Assembly: GCF_024679245.1 (NCBI RefSeq)
Contig: NC_090179.1
Location: forward strand, 7,503,327 to 7,567,326
Origin: Pseudorasbora parva
Taxonomy: Eukaryota > Chordata > Actinopteri > Cypriniformes > Gobionidae
Reading direction: 5' to 3'
Length of the DNA: 64,000 bases
Each line of letters begins with the position of its first letter. Within the stretch, counting starts at the first letter, position 1. The notes under the pieces were generated by a model, which saw nothing but the letters and a program-made list of their open reading frames with translations, searched no databases and was not told where the DNA came from. Shown one piece after another: positions 40,099 to 51,701 of this stretch. Position numbers and translations under genes: made by a program.

Positions 40099-41706
40099 AG
40101 CCGCGTTTCCATTACCCTTCAAATTGCGCAAATTGAAATTGCGAATTGAAAATACGCCCAATGGAAACGCGGCAATTTCGCAAAAACTCCCATATATCGC
40201 AAAAAAGTTTTTACGCTCTCTTGAGGTGGTTTTTCAGGCAATTCGAAAAAGGACATTTTCGCAAAACTGCAATGGAAAAGTTTTTTTCCCATTTACATGT
40301 CACCCGTTGCGGTGACGCATTGCTGCAACATAGGGCCTATATATTATATTTTTCACTCAATTGTGTCGTAATAACAAGATAATGTAGTTAAAAGGACATA
40401 TATTTTCTCCTAATAATGACTACAGGCTATATATACTGTAATTAAGACATATATTCAAGAAATGTATTAAAGCAGAAAGAGCTAGCCTATAGTTTCAGCC
40501 TTAGGCTACTCAAAGGCCGAGGAAACAGGCCAGCTGCACGTCAATCCATTCCAGACGATCTTAGTTTGCTTCTTAGTTAATAAACAGGCAATTAATTGAT
40601 GAAACATCGATCAAAATAAAAATACAATTTATACAAAACTAAATATATTTTTTAAGAAAGACTTTCTAGAAAATAAAACTCGAAGTGATCAAAATCATGT
40701 GACTCCCCAGGTCTCAAACATATTATACGTTTCTTGCGCATGCTGCTCACTTTTCATAACCAACATATAAATTAAAATAATAATATTACAGGCTAATGTT
40801 TAGGCCTAAACGTATAGCCTATTTAGTTTCGTAGTTAGGCTATGTTTTCTTTAACCCACGGTCGATAAAAGCGCTGACGTTCTCATTTTTTCCTTCTTCC
40901 TTTAAGAGAGATGAAACAATTTACAATACTCTTTTCATTTTTAGCTATACAGATGAGTTCAAGACATAATTATAAACTGTAAACTGTCTATTTGTATTTG
41001 TGGACTCGGGGAACTAATTATTTTGCATGCACTCACTCCAAACGCTGTCTCCATTTCAAAAAAAAATATTTCGTTTATTAAATGCCAATTTTTTCTTTTC
41101 CAAAGCATTTCTAAATTCAGTTCAAATGCCCATCAAACGAAATATCTAGCCAAAATAACAAAAGTGGTAAAAGCAAAAAATAAAAAAAACATTTGAGTTA
41201 ACATGTAAATTCAAACATTTCGCTCTACTCTATATGCCTCAACCTGGCGCGCATAAAAGTCGATCATTCTTTGCAGATGACGGTTTGTTTGGAGAGAAGA
41301 CGAGACGGAGTTCTTTATTAAACTCATAAAAGACAATATAGGATTACAGTAATACTGGATTCTAAACACAGAAATGCTACATTATCATGAAGACCTTGAA
41401 GCAGATCTGACACACACACACACACACACACCTCATATCCGTGCCGCTTAAGTAACCTAAGGGGCTTTCCTTGCCATTAATTCTTGGATAACACACACGT
41501 CTCCTTCCAATGAAAATAATGGCTAGTGTGATGGATGGGATATACAAACCTACTAAGTGCCATAATTTTGGACTATCGCGAGAGGAAAGTAATGTTTTAG
41601 TCGCATAACTGCAGCAATGGAAACGCTGTCATTTCGCAACAGTTTTTTATCAACATTTAAGAAATATCGCAAAAGTTTTTCGCAAATCTGTAATGGAAAC
41701 GCAGCT
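40099..41706. mobile_element. 1.6 kb element nested in the Tc1 transposase
   Basis: Ends AGCCGCGTTTCCATTA and its inverse TAATGGAAACGCAGCT, flanked by 3 bp duplications ATT (40096-40098, 41707-41709). Subterminal CGCAAAA/TTCGCAA motifs occur at both ends. Removing it restores the transposase reading across KAII-DTLKRE. No transposase of its own. Confidence 0.85.
41409..41431. repeat. (CA)n microsatellite
   Basis: Short CA run inside the nested element. Confidence 0.85.
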
Positions 41707-41770
41707 ATTGACACCCTCAAGCGAGAGGGTAAGACACAGAAAGAAATTTCTGAACGAATAGGCTGTTCCC

Positions 41771-42954
41771 CAACCCATTCTCACTCCCAAGGCGTCAAAA
41801 ACCGAAGCATGGTCAAGTGCCTTCTGCGTCACAATAAAGACGCTAAAGGTGCCCCAAGGCGTCATGTTTCGACGCGCTGGGTGCTCCATTCATTTCAGTG
41901 AGAAACCTTTGGCGTCATACACAGACGCACTGGGTATTAGTAATGTCATCGTCATGGTGAAATTGTATTAGTTTATAATTTTGCCATTATGACATGTTGG
42001 AGTGTGTTTTTTAATTTAATCAGCAAGCATAATTTTATTTACATTTATTTTATTTACGCTATTTAGACATGCTTAACATGTAACCCAACCCCATCCCATC
42101 CTTAAACCTACCCATTTGTGTGAACATGATATAAAACACAGGATATAACATACAACTGCATCCACGAGTTATTCAAAAAAGTTAAACTTAAAACTTTCAA
42201 TCCAAGTTTTCCGAGGCCAAACGATTGATTTGTATGAAGAAAATCCCCAAAAGCGATCAGCAACTCCATCCGCAGAAGATCATCAACAAACACAATCAAA
42301 TTTCAAATATTGGCGCCCGTTATGTCAGATATCATAGTGAAATTGCATTGGCTCTCGTATGTCTTGTGACCAATTGCGTCATTACGTCAGCATTGATTGT
42401 AAAATGTCATTGGCTCTCGTGTGTCTTGTGACTGATCGCGTCAGGCTCAGGAGTCTTTTGAATTATTTGAATGAGATATGAATGACTTCGTTCACGGGGC
42501 AGCGGGATCATCATTTCAGCGATTAAAACATCAAGATCAACTCTGTTCTTGACATGAAGACATCGTATGACTTCAGAAGACTTGGAATGCAACATGAGTT
42601 AATACTTTTATTCTGCTTTGGTCAGTTTTTGCAATAAATACTTGTGACTGTACATTTATTTGCCTGTTATGTGTTTTATATTGTTTAGATATGGGTAGGT
42701 TTAGGGTAGGAGTGGAGTTAGTTGCTCCAAAATATAAAAGTAGCCTTTAAATATTAATAAAATCATGTCTGCTTTTATAAACGCAAATTATTAAATGCGT
42801 CTGTTTATGACGCCAAAGGTTTATCATTGTAATGAATGGAGCACCCAGCGCGTCGCAAAATGACGCCCAGGGGCACCTTTAGCGTCTTAATTGTGACGCG
42901 GAAGGCACTTGACTATGCTTCGGATTTTGACGCCTTAGGAGTGAGAACGGGTTG
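41771..42954. mobile_element. 1.2 kb element with 160 bp inverted repeats, nested in the Tc1 transposase
   Basis: Ends CAACCCATTCTCACTCC and its inverse, GGAGTGAGAACGGGTTG, with 7 bp duplications TGTTCCC (41764-41770, 42955-42961). The inverted repeats run to about 41930 and from about 42797 and hold many GACGC/GCGTC motifs. No transposase. Superfamily unclear. Confidence 0.88.
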
Positions 42955-44080
42955 TGTTCCCAGAGTGCTGTATCAAGGCACCTCAGTGGGATGTCTGTGG
43001 GAAGGAAAACGTTTGGCAAAAAACGCTGCACAACGAGAAGATGTAACCGGACCCTGAGGAAGATTGTGGAGAAGGACCGATTCCAGACCTTGGGGGACCT
43101 GCGGAAGCAGTGGACTGAGTCTGGAGTAGAAACATCCAGAGCCACCGTGCACAGGCGTGAGCAGGAAATGGGCTACAGGTGCCGCATTCCCCAGGTCAAG
43201 CCACTTTTGGGCTACAGAGAAGCAGCACTGGACTGTTGCTCAGTGGTCTAAAGTACTTTTTTTGGATGAAAGCAAATTTTGCATGTCATTCGGAAATCAA
43301 GGTGCCAGAGTCTGGAGGAAGACTGGGGTGAAGGAAATGCCAAAATACCTGAAGTCCAGTGTCAAGTACCCACAGTCAGTGATGGTCCGGGGTGCCATGT
43401 CAGCTGCTGGTGTTGGTCCACTGTGTTTTATCAAGGGCAGGGTCAATACAGCTAGCTATCAGGAGATTTTGGAGCACTTCATGCTTCCATCTGCTGAAAA
43501 GCTTTATGGAGATGAAGATTTGGTTTTTCAGCACAACCTGGCACCTGCTCACAGTGCCAAAACCACTGGTAAATGGTTTACTGACCATGGTATTACTGTG
43601 CTCAATTGGCCTGCCAACTCTCCTGACCTGAACCCCATAGAGAATCTGTGGGATATTGTGAAGAGAAAGCTGAGAGACGCAAGACCCAACACTCTGGATG
43701 AGCTTAAGGCCGCTATCGAAGCATCCTGGGCCTCCAGAACACCTCAGCAGTGCCACAGGCTGATCGCCTCCATGCCACGCCGCATTGAAGCAGTCATTTC
43801 TGCAAAAGGATTCCCGTCCAAGTATTGAGTGCATAATGACTTTTTTTGTATTAAAAACACTTTTCTTTTATTGGTCGGATGAAATATGCAAATGTTTTGA
43901 GAATTTTGGGTTTTCATGAGCTGTATGCCAAAATCATCAGTATTAAAACAATAAAAGACCTGAAATATTTCAGTTGGAATCTAAAATATATGAAAGTTTA
44001 ATTTTTATCATTACATTATGGAAAATAATGAACTTTATCACAATATGCTAATTTTTTGAGAAGGACCTGCATTTTCATTA

Positions 44081-44270
44081 AAAGAGTAATAAAGTCAGTC
44101 TGGTTAGTAATGTGTGGAGCTGGTAATGCTGTTTGTGGAGTTGTTTAATCCTCTGCTGAGATCTTCAGAGATATAATGTCTTCTTTTATCTTCAGTTGAT
44201 TTCATCTAAAGCTGTGGCTGAAGTCAGTTGTAGTTCTTGTGTTTGTCTGTCCTTCAGTGATTCTGCAGAG
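44081..44270 (+). repeat. CACTG-family inverted-repeat fragment
   Basis: Matches 30418-30595 and 14105-14290 (AAAGTCAGTCTGGTTAGTAA and onwards). An orphan arm next to the Tc1 end. Confidence 0.75.
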
Positions 44271-45112
44271 CAAATTCTGTTTTTTTTTTCCTCCCTGGTA
44301 GTTAAAATCAGCTCAATCTGAGTGTACATGCGTAACCATCAAATAAACTCCAGTTTAAATAACTCTGCTCTTGGAGTTGAATATTTAACACTTTTTCAGA
44401 GTTGAAATTTAACTCTTTCTGAAGTTAAAATACTAATCCTACAGAGAATAACTGTAACTCTAAAATGTAGTTCATTTTAATATGAACTCACTACCAATAT
44501 TAAAAATTAACACCTTTTAAAATTTTATTTAACACTTCTTAGAGTTGACATTTATTTAACACAATATCATGTTTATGTGGAAATTACTACACTGAACACC
44601 ATACTCTTGATTTACTGCCTTATTTGAGAAAATCTATATATTTGGTTCAGAAATTCAATGCATGGACACACTTTGAAAACAATTGCTGTCCGTATACTGT
44701 AAAATCTAACAGCAAAACATTTATATTTACTATAGGCAGCTAACAGAGTGAATTAGTAAAATTCTATAAATCATACCCTGGTGAAAAAAAGTATACTTTA
44801 TTATATTTCAAATATATTCTCTTTTCCGATACAAAAAATGTACCATTTCTAAATATATATAAAAATATATTAGCATCATATTTCACAATACAACTTTTAA
44901 CACACTTTAAAATAACTGTATTTTAGTATATTTTCTAAAAATATATTTTAGAAAAATATACTTTAAATGAAAGTTCAGTGTACTTTTGTAAAGTGTACTT
45001 ATTTGAACATTACTTTAAAATATATTTTTATATATTTTAAACTTATGCTCAAAATTGTCATTGTTAACAATGCACTAAAAGCATATTTTAAAAATACATA
45101 ATTAATATCATT
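44271..45112. other. Unassigned AT-rich sequence
   Basis: Contains repeated short phrases (GAGTTGA/TTTAACTC around 44370-44560, AAAATATATT around 44800-45100) but no gene. Confidence 0.45.
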
Positions 45113-45290
45113 AAAGGGTTACTTCAGCGATTAGCATATGGCTTTGTATCAGTAGAAACCCTGGAGTATATTCAAATGATTGTGCTTTCCCCCATCATAC
45201 CCCCTGAGACAAGAGATTTATGCATTTTATTCCTGGAAAAATTCCTCCTATGATGCATAATTGACGATATTTGCATCATAGGAGGAATGT
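45113..45290. repeat. Fragment of the 47857-48687 family
   Basis: After TTAA it reads AGGGTTACTTCAGCGATTAG, then ATATGGCTTTGTATCAGTAG, as in the inverted right end of 47857-48687. Confidence 0.65.
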
Positions 45291-46087
45291 TGAGAAGGGT
45301 ATAACTGCAGCTTGGAGAACTCCAAATGGGGGCAGGAACTCCAAAACGGGGTAGGAGCTCCAAAATGGGGCGTGGCTTCCCACTGACAGGAAGGCTCGCT
45401 AAAGTTAGAAAATAACACTGAAGGTAACTATGTCGATCATACGATACAAAATCGTTTGAAATAATGTCATAGCTTAATTTTGTTAGTTTTATTGATGAAT
45501 TTAAGTATAATGTTGTTTTCTGGGGTTAAGTTGCCATTGATATTAAGGGAACGATAGAATGATATTGACGATTCTTAGACAGCATTCATGGAGTTTCTAT
45601 CATGTTTTTTCCCTCAACTTTTAACACTTAAGAAACGTACAGTATGCAGTTTGTGTTGTTAATAGTAAGTGATACATTAGTGGGATAATTCAGTGTGTGT
45701 AATATGTTGATTTAATGTTGTCATCTGGACAGACACTTTCCTTACAGTATGAGCATGGATCTTTCCACTGTCCTGTCTGTCGTTTCCAGACAGGACTTGA
45801 GGCTGAGCGAAAAGCACATATTGACTTTCCATAGGCGTAATGTATTTCATACTGTACAAACCGTATTTTATCCCCCTACACTGCCTCTGCCCCTAAACCT
45901 ACCCATCACAGGAAATGAAAAACTGCAAAAATATATGTGTATATTAGATTTTTGCTTTAAAAGTATATTGAAGTGTGCATGGTATAACGTGATATTATTA
46001 TACTTTTCCAATGTATTTTTTAAGCAATACATGTTGTATATAATGTTCTTTTTCCAATTAAATTTGGAAATTCTATTAAATTCATGA

Positions 46088-46102
46088 ATATATATATATA
46101 TA

Positions 46103-46171
<69 letters not shown>
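46088..46171. repeat. (TA)n microsatellite
   Basis: About 84 bp of TA with one interruption. Confidence 0.92.
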
Positions 46172-46174
<3 letters not shown>

Positions 46175-46319
46175 TAAAATATATACTTTATATATTAATA
46201 AAAATAATTTTCTGGTTTTCTGTTTTATTTTAATAATTTTGAGTTTTATTATGACCTTTTATTATGTTTAATTTTCGCCCTTTTAAAAAAAAATGTAAGT
46301 CAATGACAATTGGCTGAAT

Positions 46320-46440
46320 CATTTACATTTACATTTAATCATTTAGCAGATGCTTTTATCCAAAGCGGCTTACAAAAAAGGGGAGAGCAATAGAAGCAAC
46401 GAAACAAACAAGGCCAACAACCTGTAAGAGCTGTAAGAAG
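46320..46440. repeat. Widely dispersed teleost repeat
   Basis: TTTACATTTAATCATTTAGC and GCTTTTATCCAAAGCGGCTT are hallmarks of a very common fish repeat (family knowledge). Confidence 0.5.
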
Positions 46441-46688
46441 TCTCAATTAATTAGCACAGTACAATAGCCACCTACAACAAAAACTCACATACGCAAAATA
46501 CAGAACAGAATCCACAGCCAATGGTTAAAGTTGTTGCTCGTGGAGATCCCGTCCCATATTGGAGTCCCCGCCCGTTTTGGAGTCCCTGCCCCGCCCCATA
46601 TTGGAGTCTCCACAGGTGCAATAAAAAAGGTATTTATGTTAAATCAATATATAGGCTACTAAAACTGTTTACTGAATGGCAACATGAG

Positions 46689-46692
<4 letters not shown>

Positions 46693-46775
<83 letters not shown>
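46693..46775. repeat. (TA)n microsatellite
   Basis: About 83 bp of TA. Confidence 0.93.
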
Positions 46776-46777
<2 letters not shown>

Positions 46778-47164
46778 TTTATAATAAGAATATCACTATT
46801 ATAATTATTAAAATAAATAAATAAAAAAAACATGCAAACTAAGTTTATTTTAACTAGAAAAAAGATTGGTTGTCATAAAATCCTTATTGGTGTCAATAAA
46901 ACCTATATAATTGAACAGCTCGATTGTGGTCTCAGCCTTGATAACATGCACGCAAGTTATAGCCATGATACACAAGCTGCACGATTAAGTCGTTTATTTA
47001 AACAAAAAGCTGCAATTTCAACATATTAAAGCACCCAGATTTGTAGCCATTGACGTTTTTAAGAAACCAAACTATTTGTAAATCCGTCAAGATTTCAGCG
47101 AGATAAGAGTATTTATGTTCGTACAGATCACTCACCTTACATCAGGTTCCACAGGGCCCTACAG

Positions 47165-47255
47165 AATGCTTGCCTGTGACAAGATAGCCGCCGGTGATGA
47201 CGATGGTGACTCCGCTGTAAGACATCTAGCCTTTATTATGGATATCTATGGACAT
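47165..47255. repeat. Repeat shared with 35530-35640
   Basis: GCCTGTGACAAGATAGCCGC and ACATCTAGCCTTTATTATGG. See the partner copy at the LINE break. Confidence 0.6.
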
Positions 47256-47277
47256 ACCTACTTGGGAATATTTGGCA

Positions 47278-48470
47278 AAAGGCTAAAGACTACAGCCAGC
47301 AGAGGGAGCCATTTCCGCATGTTTTGAACCCGCACATGGGGGATTGGAGATCACACTCAGAGCTCAGCTGGCAGCTACAGGCACTCATTTAAACGGGGCT
47401 ATGGTGAGCAATGTAAGTCTTTTAACTTCTCAAATTAATTTCTATGATAGATAAGCTTGCAAAGGCATGAACTGAAACGCGTCAGACTGAACTCGCATTG
47501 TGAATGTATGCCGCGACTCTGCGAGTGTAGACACGATTACCTCAGCTCTCATCACGAGAGCTCAGCTCATTTATCTGACTCCTGCAGTTAGTGCTCAGTG
47601 CTGTGATACTCGCGCGGTGACTCACTCATTATACTGAACAGACACGTTCAGTTTTTAATTGTAGTGTCTTCTCCAACTCCACAGTAATCCAGTAGCGGTG
47701 GCTTTGGGAGTGGCCTCACAGGGCAGCGAAGCATTCTGGGAATTGTAGTCTTTCACCCCCATGAGATGATAATACATTTTCTGTCTTTTCTCAGTCTAGA
47801 AGGCACCAAATTCAAAAATAATTTCACATTTCTACTACATTGATGACCCAGTTTAAAGGGGTACTTCAGCGCTGGGAAGATGAATCTGTATTTAAACTGG
47901 GTCATTAATGTAGTAGAAATGTGAAATTATTTTTGAATTTGGTGCTTTCTAGACTGAGAAAAGACAAAATGTATTTTTGTCTCATGGGAATGAAAGACTA
48001 CAATTCCCAGAATGCTTTGCTGCCCTGTGAGGCCATTCCCAAAGCCAATCCCAAACCGCTACTGGATTACAGTGACTGAGTTCAGAAAATACAATTAAAT
48101 ACTGAACGTGTGTGTTCAATATAACGATCCAGTTGCGTGAGTCTCACAGCAGACTCAGATTAGGAGTCAGATTACATTTAACGTCATAAATGAGCTGATG
48201 AGCTCTCGTGATGAGAGCTGAGGTAATCGCGACAACATTCGCGGCATACATTCACAACGCGTGTTCAGTCTGGCGCATTTTCAGTTCATGCCTTTGGAAG
48301 CTTAACTTTCATAGAAATTAATTTGAGGAGTTAAAACACTTGCATTGCTTAGCATCCGTTTAAATTAATGCCTGTAGCTGAGCTGTGCTGTAAGTGTGAT
48401 CTCCATTCCCCACAAGTTGAAAACATGCGGAAATGGCTCCCTCTGCTGGCTGTAGTCTTTAGGCTCTGGG
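47278..48470. repeat. Large palindrome, arms about 580 bp
   Basis: Left arm 47278-47856 reads outward as GACTACAGCCAGCAGA. The right arm, about 47890-48470, is its inverse (TCTGCTGGCTGTAGTC at 48440s). The spacer is about 35 bp between TGACCCAGTTTA and TAAACTGGGTCA. The arms differ by scattered substitutions and small indels. Confidence 0.8.
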
Positions 48471-48687
48471 CAACCATTCCTCTCGTGACGCAAATATCGT
48501 CAATTTGCGTCACGAGAGGAATTTTTCCAGAAATAAAATGCATAAATCTCTCGTCTCAGGGGGATATAAAAGGGGGGGCACGATCATTTGAATATACTCC
48601 AGAGTTTCTACTGATACAAAGCCATATGCTAATCGCTGAAGTAAGCCTTTAAATACAGATTCATATTTCCAGCGCTGAAGTACCCCT
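47857..48687. mobile_element. TTAA-flanked element forming the right palindrome arm
   Basis: TTAA 47853-47856 and 48688-48691 flank AGGGGTACTTCAGCGCTGG and its exact inverse. 831 bp, no ORF. A second, inverted partial copy (47278-47852) directly abuts it. Confidence 0.75.
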
Positions 48688-48753
48688 TTAAGCTGTATAA
48701 AAAGTTAAATACTGTTTAAGGTTATTTATTCATGCTTAACGGTTCAAGCTTAA

Positions 48754-49958
48754 AGGGGGGGGGGGGGGTAAAACACTCAGTTTCAGTCAATCTCATGTCA
48801 ATCTTGAGTACCTATAGAGTAGTATTGCATCCTTCATATCTCCGAAAAGTCTTTAGTTTTATTATATTTATAAAAGAAATATGGGCTGTACTGAGTCTTT
48901 CCGGAAAAAACAGAGCGGCTGGAGGCGTATCGAGTGGGCGGAGCTAAAGAATGACGAATGCGCAAAGCAGTGACATCCTCAAGTGTGGAGAAACCCATGC
49001 TATCGATCTCAGCTAACAGATATGATCTAGAATCAAATTTGGAGGCTGAAATAAATTGAACAGGAAAACCAGCAGCAGCAGGACGTCCGTCTCTGTGGTA
49101 TGTACTGTATTTAGTGGCCTGTCAACATTTCTGTGTCTTTACTCGCAGTTTATGAGGACATGATTCGGTTTATGGACTATTGTATGTGACTAACCTTAGT
49201 AGTAGCAAGCAAAACGGTTTTGCGTTATATACGTTATATATAGAACAACAATGGACTAACCGTTAGCGCATTTGAATGACGAAGCACGCGATCGTGTCGT
49301 TTACTGATGTTTACTCAGGCGACGATAAGCAACAGCATAGACATTTGAAGCAGTTTTACTCACCGTCTGCTTCCAAAGCAGGACCGAACCTTTATCCCTG
49401 GGACCGCTCTGTCAAAAACATACTTCTTGGAGTGTGGAGATCCACTTTGCGATTCCGACTGAAGCGATGTTTTAAGGCTTCCCGTCATTTTTGCGTTCAA
49501 ATCGGTTCAAATGCAGCGCTGCCTTCCCGGAATGCTGTGCTAAAGCGATGAAGTCGCTTAATGTCAAAGTGGAGGAATGAAGTGGAGCGCGGCGCGGACT
49601 ATAACGACAGAAGTCGCTGGACGACTGTTCACGGACGACTGGATCTGCAGCTGAGCGAGTGTTTATGGGCGTGCATTTCCTCTCTCACTCTAGTCACGTG
49701 CGCGCGCACCCTCCCGGGAGAAGAGCCCGTACGGCCCATACAAGGACCTTCCGCTCTATTAACGTCAGGTCGAGCCATACTCGAAAAAAACTCTCCGAAA
49801 CTTGTGAGAAACCGGAAGGAGTATTTTTGACACAGAAATACTCCATCAAACGCCCAACATTAGTTTTTGAAACTTTGTCTATGTTTAGGATGGGAATCCA
49901 AGTCTTTAACAGTGTAAAAAGCTCAATATGCATGAAACAGCATTTCACCCCCCCCCCC
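48754..49958. mobile_element. G-run-ended TTAA element, copy 1
   Basis: TTAA 48750-48753 then a G-run and TAAAACACTCAGTTTCAGT. The right end is GCATTTCACCCCC then TTAA (49959-49962). About 1.2 kb, non-coding. It shares 49440-49840 with the 12.4-16.9 kb element. Confidence 0.7.
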
Positions 49959-50347
49959 TTAAGCATGAATAAAAAAGTGATAATAAATTCTTATTATATA
50001 AATAAATAATTATATGGACTAAAAGCCATTTTTAAATATATGCAGTGTGTGCTATAACCCCTACTTTAGTTGTGATTTAAGTGTAAATATTTTTAATAAG
50101 TTTACACTGGCAAAGAAGAATCGTGTTACAATCGTACACACACATCTATTTTAAACCAACAGCAACGCAAGAAAATATGAGTTATCGGAATTCAAATGTC
50201 TCTTCATTGGTCTGTGACCAATCAGATTGTGTTGCTCAATGCCTGCAGCCAATCAGAGGCAACAGTACTCGTCTGTATTACGCTCACTCGCGGGAGGTTT
50301 GCAGCCTTGCAGGTGAAGTACAATGTTGCGTTACATTATTTATTTAA
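49959..50347. other. Spacer between the two G-run-ended elements
   Basis: No gene. ACCAATCAGA/CCAATCAGAGG phrases recall promoter CCAAT boxes but no ORF follows. Confidence 0.4.
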
Positions 50348-51701
50348 ACGGGGGGTGAAACACTCAGTTTCAGTGATCTCATGTCAATCTTGAGTACATA
50401 TAGAGTAGTATTGCATCCTTCAGATCTCCGAAAAGTCTTTAGTTTTATTATATTTATAAAAGAAATATAGGCTGTACCAAATCTTTCCGAAAAAAAACTA
50501 GCGGCTGGAGGCGTATCGAGTGGGCGGAGCTAAAGAATGACGAGCGCACACAAAGCGGTGACGTCCTCAAGCGTGGAGAAACCCATGGCTATCGATCAGA
50601 TTCAGCTTATACAGATAATGATCCAGAATCAAATTCGGAGGCTGAAATATATTTAACAGGAGAAACAGCAACAGCAGGACGTCCGTCTCTGTGGTATGTA
50701 CTGTTTTTAGTGGCCTGTCAACATTTGTGTGTCTTTACTCCCCTTTTATGAGGACATGATTTGGTTTATGGACTATTGTATGCGTATAAACCTTAGCAGT
50801 AGCAAGCAAAACGGTTTTGCACATCAGACTAGTGTAACGTTATACATAGAACAACAATGGAGTAACCGTTAGCGCATTTGAATGACGAAGCACGCTTTAT
50901 GAGAACCTCCCCTAGTTTTATTTTGGGTGGTTTTCCAATAAACAAACTGACACCTATAGTGGTCAGCTAAACAAATGTATTTAAACACACACCATAGATC
51001 GCATGCTCCATTGATAAATTAACTAACGTTATACACGATCGTGTTGTTTACTGATGTTTACTTGCGCAACGATAGCCAACAACACAGACATTTGAAGCAG
51101 TTTTACTCACCGCGCACGACTGTGAACCTTTATCGTTGGGACCGCGGTGTCAAAAACACACTTCTTTGGTAACTGTTGATTTCGTGAAGTCCTGACAGCA
51201 GTGACCGTGGAGATCCACTTTCGCGACGCGACTGAAGCGTAATGTGAAGCTTCTCGTCATTTCTGCGTTCAAATCGGTTCAAATGCAGCGCTGCCTTCCC
51301 GGAATGCTGTGCTGTCATTTGATGTCACCCATAGGAATAAAGTGGAGCGTGGCGCGGCCATAGGGCACATCAGAAGTGTTCACGGATGAGTGGATCTGCA
51401 CCTGAGAGCAGTGTTTATGGCCGTGCATTTCCTCTCTCGCTCTAGACACGTGCGAGTGCACCCTACCGGGAGAAGAGCCCGTACGGCCCATACAAGGACC
51501 TTCCGCTCTATCGACGTCAAGCCGAGCCATACTCGAAAAAAACTCTCTGAAACTTGTGAGAAACCGGAAGGAGTATTTTTGACACAGAAATACTCCATCA
51601 AACGCCCAACATTAGTTTTTGAAACTTTGTCTATGTTTAGGATGGGAATCCAAGTCTTTAACAGTGTAAAAAGCTCAGTATGCATGGAACAGCATTTCAA
51701 C
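50348..51701. mobile_element. G-run-ended TTAA element, copy 2, right end lost
   Basis: Follows TTAA (50344-50347) with CGGGGGGTGAAACACTCAGT and parallels copy 1, with an extra 150 bp near 50900-51040. Its right terminus stops at GCATTTCA where CACTG-family copy 3 begins. Confidence 0.7.

Larger units (their letters stand above)
40054..43828 (+). pseudogene. Tc1-like transposase, interrupted and inactive
   Basis: ATG at 40054 (MGKTADLTAVQKAII), continuing at 41707 (DTLKREGKTQKEISERIGC) and 42955 (QSAVSRHLSG), then the DDE domain to TGA 43826-43828. The helix-turn-helix start, FLDESKF (first Asp) and NSPDLNPIENLW (third acidic residue) are present. The second catalytic position reads FQHNLAPAH where the family has Asp. 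A deletion/frameshift near 43205-43215 separates the N- and C-terminal halves. Two insertions plus these lesions make it a pseudogene. Confidence 0.88.
39735..44069 (+). mobile_element. Tc1-like transposon carrying two nested insertions
   Basis: Terminal inverted repeats CAGGTCCTTCTCAAAAAATT and its inverse at 44050-44069. Left target TA at 39733-39734; on the right it has become CA. Inner inverted repeats extend about 90 bp. Without the two insertions (40099-41706 and 41771-42954) the element is about 1.54 kb, a normal Tc1 size. Confidence 0.9.
45310..46612. mobile_element. 1.3 kb element with clustered ACTCCAAAAYGGGG motifs at both ends
   Basis: Left end holds three motifs (AACTCCAAATGGGG, AACTCCAAAACGGGG, GCTCCAAAATGGGG). 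Right end holds the inverses (CCCATATTGGAGT, CCCGTTTTGGAGT, CCCCATATTGGAGT). Inverted subterminal clusters are typical of transposase-binding sites. A TA microsatellite and a common fish repeat (46320-46400) lie inside. Confidence 0.6.

Noticed and set aside
41650..43145. ORFs antisense to the Tc1 transposase and in the GACGC-rich inverted repeats
   Set aside because: They follow the repeat arms and the antisense of a recognised transposase; no independent domain.
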